Notes under the pieces: generated by a model
The model's database searches: none
What the model was told of the DNA's origin: nothing
Seen by the model: the letters and a program-made list of their open reading frames with translations, nothing else
Position numbers and translations under genes: made by a program
Part shown: in pieces, positions 1 to 5,872 of the stretch
Layout: each line of letters begins with the position of its first letter
Numbering within the stretch: position 1 is the first letter of the stretch
Assembly: GCA_030619425.1 (NCBI GenBank)
Contig: JAUXBJ010000121.1
Coordinates: forward strand, 1 to 6,397
Origin: a bacterium
GTDB taxonomy: Bacteria; Zixibacteria; MSB-5A5; GN15; FEB-12
Direction of reading: 5' to 3'
Length of the DNA stretch: 6,397 bases

Positions 1-2401
1 TCATATCGAGCACATCGGCGATCGACTTCCCTTTGAACGTTACCTCCAGCGTCTCGCGGCTATAACGCTTTCCCTTGCAGACATCGCATCGTACGTAGAC
101 GTCGGGCAGGAAATGCATCTCGATCTTGATGATACCGTCGCCGTCACAGGCGGCACAGCGACCACCCTTGACATTGAATGAAAACCGTCCCGGCAGGTAT
201 CCGCGCGCCCGCGCCTCCTGCAAGCCGGCAAAGAGGTCACGAATATGCGTAAACACCCCGGTGTAGGTGGCCGGGTTGGAACGCGGGGTGCGCCCGATCG
301 GGGATTGGTTGATGTCGATAACTTTGTCGATGTGTTCCAGCCCATCGATGCTTTTATAGGGCAGCGGCGCTTTGCGGCTACTGTAGAAACGTCGGGCCAT
401 CAGACGATAGAGTGTTTCGTTGATCAAGGTCGATTTACCCGAACCGGACACCCCTGTTATGACGACGAAAATACCGAGGGGAACATCAATATCGACGTTC
501 TTGAGGTTATTGCCGGTAGCGCCGGTCAACTTGATGAAATTGCCGTTAGGTTCGCGGCGGAAGGTCGGCGATTCGATTGAGCGCTCGCCGGAGAGGTACT
601 GCCCGGTAATAGATTTCTTGCACCTCCTGATCACATTCGGCCGCCCGGCCACCACGACCCGGCCACCTTGAACACCGGCGCCGGGTCCCAGGTCGATGAC
701 ATAGTCGGCGGACTCGATTGTTTCGCGATCGTGTTCAACGACCAGCACGGTGTTGCCGATATCGCGCAGTTCGGTGAGAGTGTTGAGCAGTTTGCGATTG
801 TCGCGCTGATGCAGGCCGATCGAAGGTTCATCGAGAATGTAGAGCACGCCGACCAAACGCGACCCGATCTGGGTGGCCAACCGAATGCGCTGGGCCTCGC
901 CGCCGGACAGCGTCGCCGCGGCACGGCTGAGGGTGAGATAATCCAGGCCAACGTCACAAAGGAAACCTAACCGCTCTCTGAGTTCTTTGAGAATCTGACG
1001 AGCAATAAGCTGCTGTCGCTTGGTCAGGTTGATCCGTCGGAAGAAGTTGCGGATATCCTTGATCGATTTGGCCGTGAGACTGTCGATCGTTTCGCGATCA
1101 AGAATGACCGACAGGGCTTCCGGTCGCAGCCGCGCGCCGTGACAGGACGGGCAGTCGGTAATCGACATGTAGTTTTCAATCCACTGCCGCACGCCGGCCG
1201 ATTCGGTCTGCTTGTAGCGACGTTCCAGATGCGGTTTCACACCCTCGAATGACGACGTGTAGACACCGGAACCTCTACCTTTGCCGGAGACATGCTCAAA
1301 CTCGAAGGTTATCTCTTCACGACCGGAACCATATAGAATGACTTGCTGGACCTTCTGCGACAGTTGATTGAACGGCGTTGCGAATTTGAAATTGTAGTGC
1401 CTGGCCACACCTTTCAACTGGTAGCGATACCAATTGGACATTTCAGCGCCGCCCCAGGGATGGATCACGCCTTCGGAGATCGACAGGGAGCGATCGCGCA
1501 GCACCAGATCGGGGTCGATCTCCATCTTCTGTCCCAGACCATCGCACACCTTGCAGGCGCCGAAAGGGGAATTGAACGAAAAAAGACGTGGGCTTGGTTC
1601 GTCATAGGAGATATTGCAATTGAGGCAGGCAAACTGTTCGGAAAAAAGCAGGTCCTTTCCCTTGATGTTTACCAGCACGGTGCCGCCGCCGGTTTTGAGA
1701 CCGATCTCGACTGAATCGGCGAGTCGCCGTTTTGATTTGGTCTTGACTACCAGTCGATCGATCACCGCCTCAATGGTGTGTTTCTTTTTCTTGTCGAGTT
1801 CGATCTCGCTGTCGGTCTCGACAATATCACCATCGACGCGCAGCCGAACGAATCCCCCACGCAACGCCTCATCGATAATCTCTTTGTGCTCCCCCTTCTT
1901 GCCCCGCACCAGCGGCGCCAGGACCATCAGCCGGGCGCCTTCCTCGAAGGTCAGTACCGAGTCAACAATCTGCTCCACCGTCTGCTGGGTGATCGGCTGA
2001 CCGCACTTGACACAGTGCGGCACACCCACCCGCGCGAACAACAATCTCAGGTAGTCGTAAATCTCTGTCACGGTGCCGACCGTCGAGCGGGGATTCTTGG
2101 CCGTTCCCTTCTGTTCGATGGAAATGGCGGGCGACAATCCCTCGATAAAGTCGACGTCCGGTTTCTCCATCAAACCCAAAAACTGCCGGGCATAAGCCGA
2201 CAGCGACTCGACATATCGCCTTTGCCCCTCGGCGTAAATAGTATCAAAAGCCAGCGAGCTTTTGCCCGAACCGGACAGGCCCGTGATTACCGTAAGGCTG
2301 TTCCGCGGAATCCGGACGTCGATATTGCGAAGGTTGTGCTCGCGAGCACCTTTTACGTGCAGATACTGCTGGTTTTTTCTATTTCGTTGACTATTTGCCA
2401 T
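1..2401 (-). CDS. uvrA: Excinuclease ABC subunit A (UvrA), 3'-truncated by window edge
   Basis: UvrA is the DNA-damage sensor of nucleotide excision repair: a dimeric ABC-type ATPase that binds lesions and loads UvrB. My translation on the minus strand is open from the ATG at 2401 to the window edge, giving 800 codons. The family norm is about 940 residues, so about 140 are missing. Visible landmarks: first Walker [10 protein letters not shown] (residues 41-49, Lys47); the UvrA-typical stretch KNPRSTVGT (102-110); first zinc module Cys259/262/283/286; ABC signature LSGGE (498-502); Walker B with Asp524-Glu525 ([11 protein letters not shown]); H-loop His557; second Walker [10 protein letters not shown] (650-658, Lys656); second zinc module Cys749/752/772/775. 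The second signature and Walker B lie beyond the edge. The start is fixed by an in-frame TGA four codons upstream; the N-terminus is about 10 residues longer than in E. coli. The upstream Shine-Dalgarno is weak (GAG-rich). No key residue is missing and no frameshift was found. Identification is secure. Confidence 0.97.
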   Translation of the reverse strand, partial: MANSQRNRKNQQYLHVKGAREHNLRNIDVRIPRNSLTVITGLSGSGKSSLAFDTIYAEGQRRYVESLSAYARQFLGLMEKPDVDFIEGLSPAISIEQKGTAKNPRSTVGTVTEIYDYLRLLFARVGVPHCVKCGQPITQQTVEQIVDSVLTFEEGARLMVLAPLVRGKKGEHKEIIDEALRGGFVRLRVDGDIVETDSEIELDKKKKHTIEAVIDRLVVKTKSKRRLADSVEIGLKTGGGTVLVNIKGKDLLFSEQFACLNCNISYDEPSPRLFSFNSPFGACKVCDGLGQKMEIDPDLVLRDRSLSISEGVIHPWGGAEMSNWYRYQLKGVARHYNFKFATPFNQLSQKVQQVILYGSGREEITFEFEHVSGKGRGSGVYTSSFEGVKPHLERRYKQTESAGVRQWIENYMSITDCPSCHGARLRPEALSVILDRETIDSLTAKSIKDIRNFFRRINLTKRQQLIARQILKELRERLGFLCDVGLDYLTLSRAAATLSGGEAQRIRLATQIGSRLVGVLYILDEPSIGLHQRDNRKLLNTLTELRDIGNTVLVVEHDRETIESADYVIDLGPGAGVQGGRVVVAGRPNVIRRCKKSITGQYLSGERSIESPTFRREPNGNFIKLTGATGNNLKNVDIDVPLGIFVVITGVSGSGKSTLINETLYRLMARRFYSSRKAPLPYKSIDGLEHIDKVIDINQSPIGRTPRSNPATYTGVFTHIRDLFAGLQEARARGYLPGRFSFNVKGGRCAACDGDGIIKIEMHFLPDVYVRCDVCKGKRYSRETLEVTFKGKSIADVLDM

Positions 2402-2428
2402 CTCAACTCGTCAAAAAATGTAACCTGT

Positions 2429-2456
2429 AATATAGGACATGGACAGCTTGATTCAA
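2429..2456 (-). promoter_or_regulatory. Candidate sigma70-type promoter for uvrA
   Basis: Reading the minus strand, a -35-like TTGAAT (2456-2451, 4 of 6 matches to TTGACA) and a -10-like TATATT (2434-2429, 5 of 6 to TATAAT) are separated by 16 bases. A start point near 2422 would leave a leader of about 20 bases before the uvrA ATG. Half-sites CTGT and ACAG flank the -10 (plus-strand 2425-2428 and 2443-2446) but are 14 bases apart, not the 8 of an E. coli LexA box. Whether this organism uses that consensus is unknown. Confidence 0.45.
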
Positions 2457-2493
2457 AGGGGAATTAGAGTTTACAGTATCACAATTTGATATA

Positions 2494-2518
2494 GCAGGCT
2501 GTCCCTTGAGTAGCCTGC
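2494..2518. repeat. Hairpin, 7-bp stem, upstream of uvrA promoter
   Basis: GCAGGCT (2494-2500) and AGCCTGC (2512-2518) are perfect inverted repeats around an 11-base loop. No T-run follows on either strand, so it does not look like an intrinsic terminator. It lies about 40 bases upstream of the candidate uvrA -35. Its role is unknown. Confidence 0.4.
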
Positions 2519-2597
2519 ATAACGACGTACCCATGTTGTGTGGCCGGTGTACGTCCTCGTGCATCGTCGGTCGGTGTGACATTTCGAGGCCGGGTGG

Positions 2598-2624
2598 CCC
2601 ATCTCCGCCGCGGCGGACGGTGGG
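2598..2624. repeat. G+C-rich imperfect hairpin with perfect 14-bp palindromic core
   Basis: The core TCCGCCGCGGCGGA (2604-2617) is a perfect palindrome. The outer CCCA (2598-2601) and TGGG (2621-2624) also pair if a small bulge is allowed. No T-run is adjacent. It resembles the G+C-rich palindrome inside the repeat at 2881-2927, which also contains TCCGCCG and CGGCGGA. Confidence 0.45.
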
Positions 2625-2802
2625 TTTCCAGAGAGTCCTAACGTCTCCATCGTAAGCAAAGTCTATTGCCAAAAACATAGCCGCCAACTTCAAACCCGGG
2701 GCAAGCCCGCGGGCCACCCCGCCTTTCTTTTGGCTGTTTACTCTACCAAAAGATAACAAGGTTCTCGACCTTTTCATGAGATCAGGATGAGGTCTTGGGC
2801 AG

Positions 2803-2823
2803 GATGGCAGTGACCCTGCCATC
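2803..2823. repeat. Hairpin 1 of palindrome cluster (8-bp stem, 5-nt loop)
   Basis: GATGGCAG (2803-2810) and CTGCCATC (2816-2823) form a perfect stem around TGACC. It is the first of six closely spaced hairpins in 2803-3050. No terminator-like T-run follows. Confidence 0.55.
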
Positions 2824-2831
2824 TGCATTCC

Positions 2832-2853
2832 GTCAGGTTCCAAGGAACCTGAC
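2832..2853. repeat. Hairpin 2 of palindrome cluster (10-bp arms)
   Basis: GTCAGGTTCC (2832-2841) and GGAACCTGAC (2844-2853) are perfect inverted arms separated by only AA. As RNA the stem would be about 9 bp with a CAAG tetraloop. The near-absent spacer also makes it a candidate dyad binding site, but the company of five other hairpins favours a repeat-element origin. Confidence 0.6.
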
Positions 2854-2880
2854 CTACAAGAAAGGGCGCGTCCCAGAAAC

Positions 2881-2927
2881 CGTCATTGCGAGCGACTCCG
2901 CCGCCGGCGGAGGAGCGCGGCCATCTC
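2881..2927. repeat. Dispersed repeat GTCATTGCGAG...GGAGCGCGG, copy A
   Basis: The left end CGTCATTGCGAGCGACT (2881-2897) and the right end GGAGCGCGGCCATCTC flank a perfect palindrome, CTCCGCCG-C-CGGCGGAG (2896-2912). Copy B at 5714-5765 shares the same ends but has a different central hairpin. From memory, 'GTCATTGCGAG...GCAATCTC' elements are scattered through intergenic DNA of many unrelated bacteria; I could not check this. In this copy the outer ATTGC arm would pair with GCCAT imperfectly, so the outer stem is degraded while the inner one is intact. Confidence 0.7.
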
Positions 2928-2936
2928 AAGCGTTGT

Positions 2937-2962
2937 GCCGTCAGGCGTCTCTGCCTGACGGC
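2937..2962. repeat. Hairpin 4 of palindrome cluster (10-bp stem, loop GTCTCT)
   Basis: GCCGTCAGGC (2937-2946) and GCCTGACGGC (2953-2962) pair perfectly around the loop GTCTCT. The next hairpin (2983-3006) is this one in reverse orientation with compensatory base-pair changes. A related sequence occurs at 5790-5820. Confidence 0.65.
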
Positions 2963-2982
2963 TCCTAACTGCACACAAGAAG

Positions 2983-3006
2983 GCGTCGGGCAGAGACGCC
3001 CGACGC
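2983..3006. repeat. Hairpin 5 of palindrome cluster (9-bp stem, loop AGAGAC), inverted relative of hairpin 4
   Basis: GCGTCGGGC (2983-2991) and GCCCGACGC (2998-3006) pair perfectly around AGAGAC, the exact reverse complement of the GTCTCT loop of hairpin 4. Compared with the reverse complement of hairpin 4, two base pairs differ and both changes preserve pairing (A-T to G-C, and C-G to G-C). The two hairpins could also pair with each other across the 21-base gap. Confidence 0.65.
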
Positions 3007-3028
3007 GACATATTAACAACTTTGTGAA

Positions 3029-3050
3029 CGGCAGATGTCCACATCTGCCG
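3029..3050. repeat. Hairpin 6 of palindrome cluster (10-bp arms)
   Basis: CGGCAGATGT (3029-3038) and ACATCTGCCG (3041-3050) are perfect inverted arms separated by CC. It is the last strong palindrome before the fusion gene, ending about 108 bases upstream of its start codon. It could be a dyad operator or part of the repeat cluster; sequence alone does not decide. Confidence 0.55.
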
Positions 3051-3092
3051 CCCACGAAATCGTTCCGCATGAGCAGGTTTCGCAATTTCTTC

Positions 3093-3121
3093 TTTAACCG
3101 TCGCACCTAATTCACTATTAT
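3093..3121 (+). promoter_or_regulatory. Weak candidate promoter for the fusion gene
   Basis: A -10-like TATTAT (3116-3121, 5 of 6) lies 17 bases downstream of TTTAAC (3093-3098, only 3 of 6 to TTGACA). Predicted transcription would begin near 3128, leaving a leader of about 30 bases before the ATG at 3159. The -35 match is poor, so this is tentative. Confidence 0.25.
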
Positions 3122-3158
3122 CCCATCAATGAATAGTAACTCCAAATGACGGGATACG

Positions 3159-5504
3159 ATGTTTAGTTCGAAAACTTATAGTCTGATATCGCTGGTATGT
3201 CTTTGGCTGGTGACTCTTACACTCACGGCTGCGGCTCAACAGAAGAAACGGATCAACCTGGCGTTCTTTGAGGCCGGTCGCTGCCTCGAGCATGACATCC
3301 TGCGTGATGAGTTCAGCCACCAACTGCAGCAGTTAACTCCCGACGGCTTCGAAATCTTACCGATCCCGCAGGGATACAAATCGGCCGAATGGAAGCGGGA
3401 CAGTTGTCGGCTTCTGGCGACCGAACTGGTTGCACTCGAAGAGGCCGATATGGTCGTGGCTTTGGGGCCGTGGGTGGTGGAGGATTTGCTGGCGGCCGGG
3501 TACGACAAACCGATCGTGGTGTTGAATCGAGTCGATCCGATGGCTGAAGGACTGCTGGACAAAACCGGTCGTCCGATAGCTCCGAATCTTACGGTGCAGG
3601 CGCGCCCGATACAACTGGCGCGCGATATTGACGCCTTGACCCGATTGATCAATGTGCGACGCCTCGGTGTGCTGTACTTCCCTACCGGCGATGAGCAAAA
3701 CGAAATAACGGCCAAACTGCAGTCGCTGGGTGAACAGCATGGTTTTGAAGTAGTCATGGGTGAAGGGTACGACAATAAGGGCGCTTATGCCTTTTTCAAA
3801 GCCTACCACAGCCTGGCCTCGAAAGTCGACGCTGTTTATCTGTTTCCGATGTGGGCAATGGACGGCATCAAAATCCGCGAGTTCTTTATCATGACCAATC
3901 GGGACAAGATGCCTACATTTGTATGGGAGGGGGCTTATCTGGTGCAGCGCGGAGCGCTGGCCGGCAACAGTGGGTTCTCGGTGATTCCACAGGCTCGGAT
4001 GGCCGCCGTCAAGGTGGTGAAAATAATCGAGGGAGCCACCCCGGCCGACCTGCCGGTGGTTTTCGATGTTCCTCCGGGATTGTCTATCAACGAGGCAACG
4101 GCTGCTCAGTGCGGCGTTACGATCCCAACCACGCTGCAGCGTGAGGTCCGGATTGTCCGCGCACCCCCGAGTGAAGACAGCCGCTATTTCAGTTTCAACG
4201 ATGCCCTGCACCAGGCTATCGATGCCAATCCCTCCCACCTGGCCCGCTACGACGTTCTGGAGGCGTCGGCCCAGGCGGCAAAACAAGCCTATGGCGCATA
4301 TCTTCCTCATTTGTATGGTCGGTTTTCGATCACTCACTTTGACGGCAGCAACACTATAGCATCCGACGGCTACGAGTCCGGGATCGATCTGGACCAGACC
4401 GTTTTCTCGCTGGAAGCGATTCGCGCGATTCAAGCTGCGGCCCAGCGTCGTGGTATCGAACAGATCAACCTGCGTCAATCGCAACTCGATCTGGAACTGG
4501 CTGTAACCCTGGCCTACCTGAACTATCTACAAGTGAGGGATGCCCTCGGGTTGTACCAGGAAGATCGCAATAGGGTCAGCCGCTTTCTGGAGTTGGCTTT
4601 CACGCGACGAGAAATCGAGGGCGACCCCGGCCGAGACGTCACTCGCTGGGAACAGAATCGACATGAGGCTGACGCCAGAGTCGTTCGCGGCGATAACGAC
4701 CTGGTGGCAGCCGGCGTGTTGCTGAACTCGTTGTTCAATCTTCCCGGGCATAGCGAGCTGACGCTGGACACAGCGGCTTTTGCCGAGCCGAACCTGGTGC
4801 GCGACTACCGACGGCTGTTTCCACGTTATGACAATCAAAAGGTCCAGGAGCAGGTCAGCGAATTGTTGGTGAGTGAAGCGTTGTCCAATAGTCCGACGGT
4901 CGGTGTCCACCGAGCGCGGATAACCCTGCAGGAGAAGCTGCTGGCGCAGAATCGCGCCCGTTTTTTCCCGACCCTGGGACTCAGGGCCTCATACTATTAC
5001 ACTGACGCGAACTGGGATCAGGAGGTCGGCCTGCCGGAGTATTACGACCGATGGTGGGCTCGCGCCGAAATCAGGTTGCCGCTGTTTCAGGGGGCTGATC
5101 GGTTTCGTGAGCACAGCAAGCAGAAAGCGCTGTTGAGCCGGGAGGAGTATTCGCGTGACGACGCCAGCCTCAGGGTGATGCATGAAGTACTCACTCGTTG
5201 GGACGAACTGGTCACGCTGGGGGCCAGCCTGCCAAGTTACGTCCGGGCCGGGGAGTTGTCGTTGACGGAGCTTCAATCGTTGATCGGCGACTATGAGTCG
5301 GGCCGGATGCCGCTCATCGATCTGCTGGACGCCCAGCGCAACACCCTGCAGGCGCGACTGACGGCCATAGATGCTCGTTACCGATTCTACCGGTCGCTGG
5401 TTCGGCTGACCCACGCGCTCGGATGGTCGGCCTCGGATCGCAGCCGCATGCCGGGTGATCTGTTTTTCGACGGTGTGGCGCGGCTCGCCGAAGATGGCGA
5501 GTAG
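3159..5504 (+). CDS. Exported fusion: ABC_sub_bind-like periplasmic binding domain + TolC-type outer membrane channel
   Basis: The protein has 781 residues. Residues 1-26 form a signal peptide (hydrophobic 8-22, likely cleavage after AAA at 24-26; no lipobox). Residues about 30-334 match the ABC transporter substrate-binding family (PF04392 type): VVALGPWVVEDLL (99-111), a RRLGVLYFPT strand (167-176), KVDAVYLFP (222-230), and the family-typical end ATPADLPV (293-300) to CGVTIP (318-323). After an approximately 10-residue junction, residues 342-755 form an outer membrane efflux protein with both internal repeats. These show FSFNDALHQAIDANP (344-358), AYGAYLPHL (377-385), the second-repeat RARFFPTLGL (599-608), and YESGRMPLIDLLDAQRNTL (712-730). 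An ordinary TolC is about 420-500 residues, so the binding domain is a full extra module. The predicted product is a trimeric outer-membrane channel bearing three periplasmic ligand-binding domains. Substrate is unknown. The start has only a weak GGGA ribosome site, but the signal peptide supports it. No pump or adaptor gene is adjacent. Confidence 0.9.
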   Translation: MFSSKTYSLISLVCLWLVTLTLTAAAQQKKRINLAFFEAGRCLEHDILRDEFSHQLQQLTPDGFEILPIPQGYKSAEWKRDSCRLLATELVALEEADMVVALGPWVVEDLLAAGYDKPIVVLNRVDPMAEGLLDKTGRPIAPNLTVQARPIQLARDIDALTRLINVRRLGVLYFPTGDEQNEITAKLQSLGEQHGFEVVMGEGYDNKGAYAFFKAYHSLASKVDAVYLFPMWAMDGIKIREFFIMTNRDKMPTFVWEGAYLVQRGALAGNSGFSVIPQARMAAVKVVKIIEGATPADLPVVFDVPPGLSINEATAAQCGVTIPTTLQREVRIVRAPPSEDSRYFSFNDALHQAIDANPSHLARYDVLEASAQAAKQAYGAYLPHLYGRFSITHFDGSNTIASDGYESGIDLDQTVFSLEAIRAIQAAAQRRGIEQINLRQSQLDLELAVTLAYLNYLQVRDALGLYQEDRNRVSRFLELAFTRREIEGDPGRDVTRWEQNRHEADARVVRGDNDLVAAGVLLNSLFNLPGHSELTLDTAAFAEPNLVRDYRRLFPRYDNQKVQEQVSELLVSEALSNSPTVGVHRARITLQEKLLAQNRARFFPTLGLRASYYYTDANWDQEVGLPEYYDRWWARAEIRLPLFQGADRFREHSKQKALLSREEYSRDDASLRVMHEVLTRWDELVTLGASLPSYVRAGELSLTELQSLIGDYESGRMPLIDLLDAQRNTLQARLTAIDARYRFYRSLVRLTHALGWSASDRSRMPGDLFFDGVARLAEDGE

Positions 5505-5539
5505 CCCGCCGGCTGTCCCGTGAGACGGTGGCCCGCTAC
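5501..5539 (+). terminator. Possible 3'-end stem-loop spanning the fusion gene stop codon
   Basis: GTAGC (5501-5505) pairs with GCTAC (5535-5539) and GCC (5508-5510) with GGC (5530-5532), across a CC/CC internal loop. CCGT (5518-5521) pairs with ACGG (5525-5528) at the apex. The TAG stop lies inside the outer stem. No T-run follows, so it is not a canonical intrinsic terminator; it may stabilise the mRNA end or be fortuitous. Confidence 0.25.
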
Positions 5540-5560
5540 GACCCTTTGAGACAAACCACC

Positions 5561-5665
5561 GAGCGACGCACCGTAGCCCAAAAGCAACGCATTTGACCGG
5601 TTTAGCGTCGCAGTTGGCTACTTTATCGTCGCATTCACACCTGTGAGCGTCGCACCGGTAGTCAT
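5561..5665. repeat. Five-unit tandem array, exact 21-nt period, conserved GCGWCGCA core
   Basis: A conserved octamer recurs at 5563 (GCGACGCA), 5584 (GCAACGCA), 5605 (GCGTCGCA), 5626 (TCGTCGCA) and 5647 (GCGTCGCA). Successive starts are exactly 21 bases apart. The remaining 13 bases of each unit vary. The array lies 56 bases past the fusion gene stop. A 21-base step equals two helical turns and seven codons, so it could be a protein-binding array on one DNA face, decayed coding repeats, or a variable-number repeat. Units are too short and contiguous for a CRISPR. Confidence 0.75.
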
Positions 5666-5668
5666 GCA

Positions 5669-5691
5669 GGGGCGACCCCGCCCGGACGGGC
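5669..5691. repeat. Two small adjacent G+C-rich hairpins
   Basis: GGGG-CGA-CCCC (5669-5679) is followed at once by GCCCG-GA-CGGGC (5680-5691). They sit between the 21-nt array and repeat copy B. They look like part of the same repeat-rich intergenic material; no function can be assigned. Confidence 0.35.
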
Positions 5692-5713
5692 CAGTTGAAA
5701 AAGCTCCCTTTCT

Positions 5714-5765
5714 CGTCATTGCGAGCGACTGAAGACACTCGTGTCGCAGGGAGCGCGGCAATCTC
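5714..5765. repeat. Dispersed repeat GTCATTGCGAG...GGAGCGCGG, copy B
   Basis: It begins with the same 17 bases as copy A, CGTCATTGCGAGCGACT (5714-5730), and ends GGGAGCGCGGCAATCTC. Its central hairpin differs: GACAC (5734-5738), TC, GTGTC (5741-5745). Here the outer ATTGC (5718-5722) and GCAAT near the right end are perfectly complementary, unlike in copy A. Both copies are in direct orientation and flank the fusion gene. Confidence 0.7.
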
Positions 5766-5789
5766 TATCGCCGTCTACCAACGAATGGT

Positions 5790-5820
5790 CGTGCCGTAAG
5801 GCCAGTCGCCTGAGGGCACG
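5790..5820. repeat. Interrupted hairpin related to hairpin 4
   Basis: CGTGCC (5790-5795) pairs with GGCACG (5815-5820), and AGGC (5799-5802) with GCCT (5808-5811), around a CAGTC loop. Aligned to 2935-2962 it shares GTGCCGT, AGGC and GCCTGA in the same order. It also follows copy B as hairpin 4 follows copy A, suggesting a composite repeat. On the minus strand it lies downstream of the two-helix gene but lacks a T-run. Confidence 0.45.
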
Positions 5821-5872
5821 TTCAAAGCGTCAGAGTCTTTAGCCGGATAGCAAGTGCTGCGCTCGACTGCTC

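Larger units (their letters stand above)
2402..3158. other. Intergenic region, palindrome-rich, no convincing gene
   Basis: This 757-base spacer separates divergent uvrA and the binding-protein/TolC fusion gene. Open frames exist on both strands (for example minus 2843-2403, minus 3106-2774 and plus 2886-3110). They begin or run through palindromic repeats, have no ribosome binding site I can see, and encode Arg/Pro/Gly-rich sequence resembling no family I recognise. I therefore call none. The left half (2402-2800) holds the uvrA promoter, a 7-bp hairpin at 2494-2518, a G+C-rich palindrome at 2604-2617 and a short one at 2705-2714 (GCCCGCGGGC). GGGTGGCCC (2592-2600) recurs inverted as GGGCCACCC (2711-2719). 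The right half (2803-3050) is an array of stronger hairpins, listed separately. Confidence 0.7.
5505..5872. other. Intergenic region between convergent genes, repeat-rich, no gene seen
   Basis: This 368-base spacer lies between the plus-strand fusion gene and the minus-strand two-helix gene. Besides the array and repeats listed, the stretch 5821-5872 shows nothing recognisable. A long minus frame (5738-4989) starts in repeat copy B and runs into the antisense of the TolC domain, so I do not call it a gene. No canonical intrinsic terminator is visible for either convergent gene. Confidence 0.6.

Noticed and set aside
2425..2446. E. coli-type LexA box at uvrA
   Set aside because: CTGT and ACAG are 14 bases apart rather than 8, so it does not fit the E. 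coli consensus; kept only as a low-interest dyad.
245..2467. Several plus-strand open frames of 83-229 codons in the first 2.4 kb
   Set aside because: All are shadows of the minus-strand uvrA frame, which is open throughout and carries every expected motif.
2403..2843. Minus-strand open frame of 146 codons between uvrA and the hairpin cluster
   Set aside because: It would start at a TTG inside a palindrome, has no ribosome site, crosses several repeats and ends in the uvrA promoter. The protein looks like translated repeats.
2774..3106. Minus-strand open frame of 110 codons through the hairpin cluster
   Set aside because: Entirely within palindromic repeats; Arg-rich product with no recognisable domain.
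2886..3110. Plus-strand open frame of 74 codons upstream of the fusion gene
   Set aside because: Starts inside repeat copy A and is made of hairpin sequence; no ribosome site.
3192..3200. Lipoprotein signal at Cys14 of the fusion protein
   Set aside because: The residue before Cys is Val and the Cys lies inside the hydrophobic core; an ordinary signal peptidase I site after AAA at 24-26 fits better.
3357..4484. Minus-strand open frame of 375 codons
   Set aside because: Antisense shadow of the binding-protein/TolC gene, which has clear domain matches and a signal peptide in the plus frame.
5561..5665. CRISPR array
   Set aside because: The period is only 21 nt and the conserved part 8-9 nt, too short for repeat plus spacer, and no cas gene is present.
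4989..5738. Minus-strand open frame of 249 codons ending antisense to the TolC domain
   Set aside because: Begins in a dispersed repeat, spans the 21-nt array and then mirrors a real gene; composition looks like antisense coding.
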